A program made the position numbers and the translations under genes. Positions 63,716 through 64,000 of a stretch of 64,000 nt of DNA are shown piece after piece (the first letter of the stretch is position 1; each line of letters begins with the position of its first letter). The stretch is from a bacterium. GTDB lineage: Bacteria > B130-G9. The notes beneath the pieces were generated by a model. It was not told the DNA's origin, made no database searches, and saw only the letters and a program-made list of their open reading frames with translations. Location of the stretch: the NCBI GenBank assembly GCA_035527515.1, contig DATLAJ010000042.1, positions 1 through 64,000 on the forward strand. Reading direction: 5' to 3'.

Positions 63716-64000
63716 GTGAAATCATTCGACATGCAACTGCGAATACCGTCTGCTGCGAGATTATGACTTTATCGGAGTGATAGGGAAGGTTCAAGGATGA
63801 TCCGCGAAACGCAGGGCCGCGTGGGCTTCGCAGTCCGCTGAGGCCACTTCGCAGGCCGGGCTTTACGGCATCACCCACAACGGAGAGACTTTCCCGTTGG
63901 CTATGATAGGCGGAGTGTTGCTATCTGGCGAGAACCGAGACAGACCAAAGTAAACCACATCAACTCGACTACCCATTCCACTTCCAGCCCCCACCACTAA
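63716..64000. other. Gap upstream of PLD-helicase, no supported gene
   Basis: I see no gene here. It may contain the promoter of the PLD-helicase/methylase operon, and a CTTCGCAG-type repeat fragment lies near 63825-63865. Confidence 0.4.

Overview
The window is a bacterial chromosome segment: it carries bS21, MutS, FtsK, RecO, DprA and a tRNA-Val, and genes are tightly packed on both strands. Many secreted proteins, a TPR/OmpA-domain protein and a Wzt-type export ATPase suggest a Gram-negative-type envelope. The indolepyruvate:ferredoxin oxidoreductase and phosphotransbutyrylase operon, with a very large secreted subtilase, suggests an anaerobic peptide or amino-acid fermenter. No gene here fixes the phylum. 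The mix of lineage-specific secreted beta-propeller proteins and hairpin-rich intergenic repeats looks like an uncultivated (candidate-phylum) bacterium, but that is inference.

Layout. 1-9.1 kb: end of a DUF362 protein, dprA, three tandem B12-type radical SAM paralogues, ftsK and a nitrilase-family amidohydrolase. 9.4-18.4 kb: secreted proteins (DUF5666-like, small Cys-rich, BNR/Ycf48-type propellers, a Reg_prop/PKD protein) separated by repeat-rich gaps. 18.4-21.5 kb: a ParE-type toxin-antitoxin pair, an orphan Wzt-like ATPase, a HEPN/MNT pair and acpS. 21.5-27.1 kb: purH, purD, a DegT aminotransferase, an unknown gene and recO. 27.1-27.8 kb: a small HEPN gene with an unrecognised partner. 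28-39.3 kb: a second secretome block with a 2584-residue subtilase carrying 16 tandem Ig-like repeats, a DUF4340 protein, another secreted propeller-like protein and a second small Cys-rich protein. 39.4-51.4 kb: a glycosyltransferase remnant, a Xer recombinase, a lipoprotein, the ptb-iorA-iorB operon, an orphan DNA methyltransferase, mutS, rpsU, a NIF3-like protein, a TPR/OmpA protein and tRNA-Val.

51.8-63.7 kb, just past the tRNA, is a defence island on the minus strand. One tightly spaced five-gene run encodes AbiEi, AbiEii, a solitary DprA-like protein, a DUF262/HNH protein and a PD-(D/E)XK nuclease. Upstream of it lie a four-helix-bundle gene bracketed by inverted repeats and a two-gene module made of a PLD-nuclease/SNF2-helicase fusion abutting an Eco57I/PglX-like methylase. 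These two multi-gene modules, and the C-terminal domain shared by four of the secreted proteins, are the strongest candidates for undescribed biology.

At least four dispersed repeat types occupy the gaps: GGATGAA elements, GTAGGGGCG palindromes (one nested inside a GGATGAA element), multi-hairpin GTAGCCG/CAACC elements and CTTCGTAG-type repeats. Calls rest on reading translations and motifs by eye; no database search was possible.
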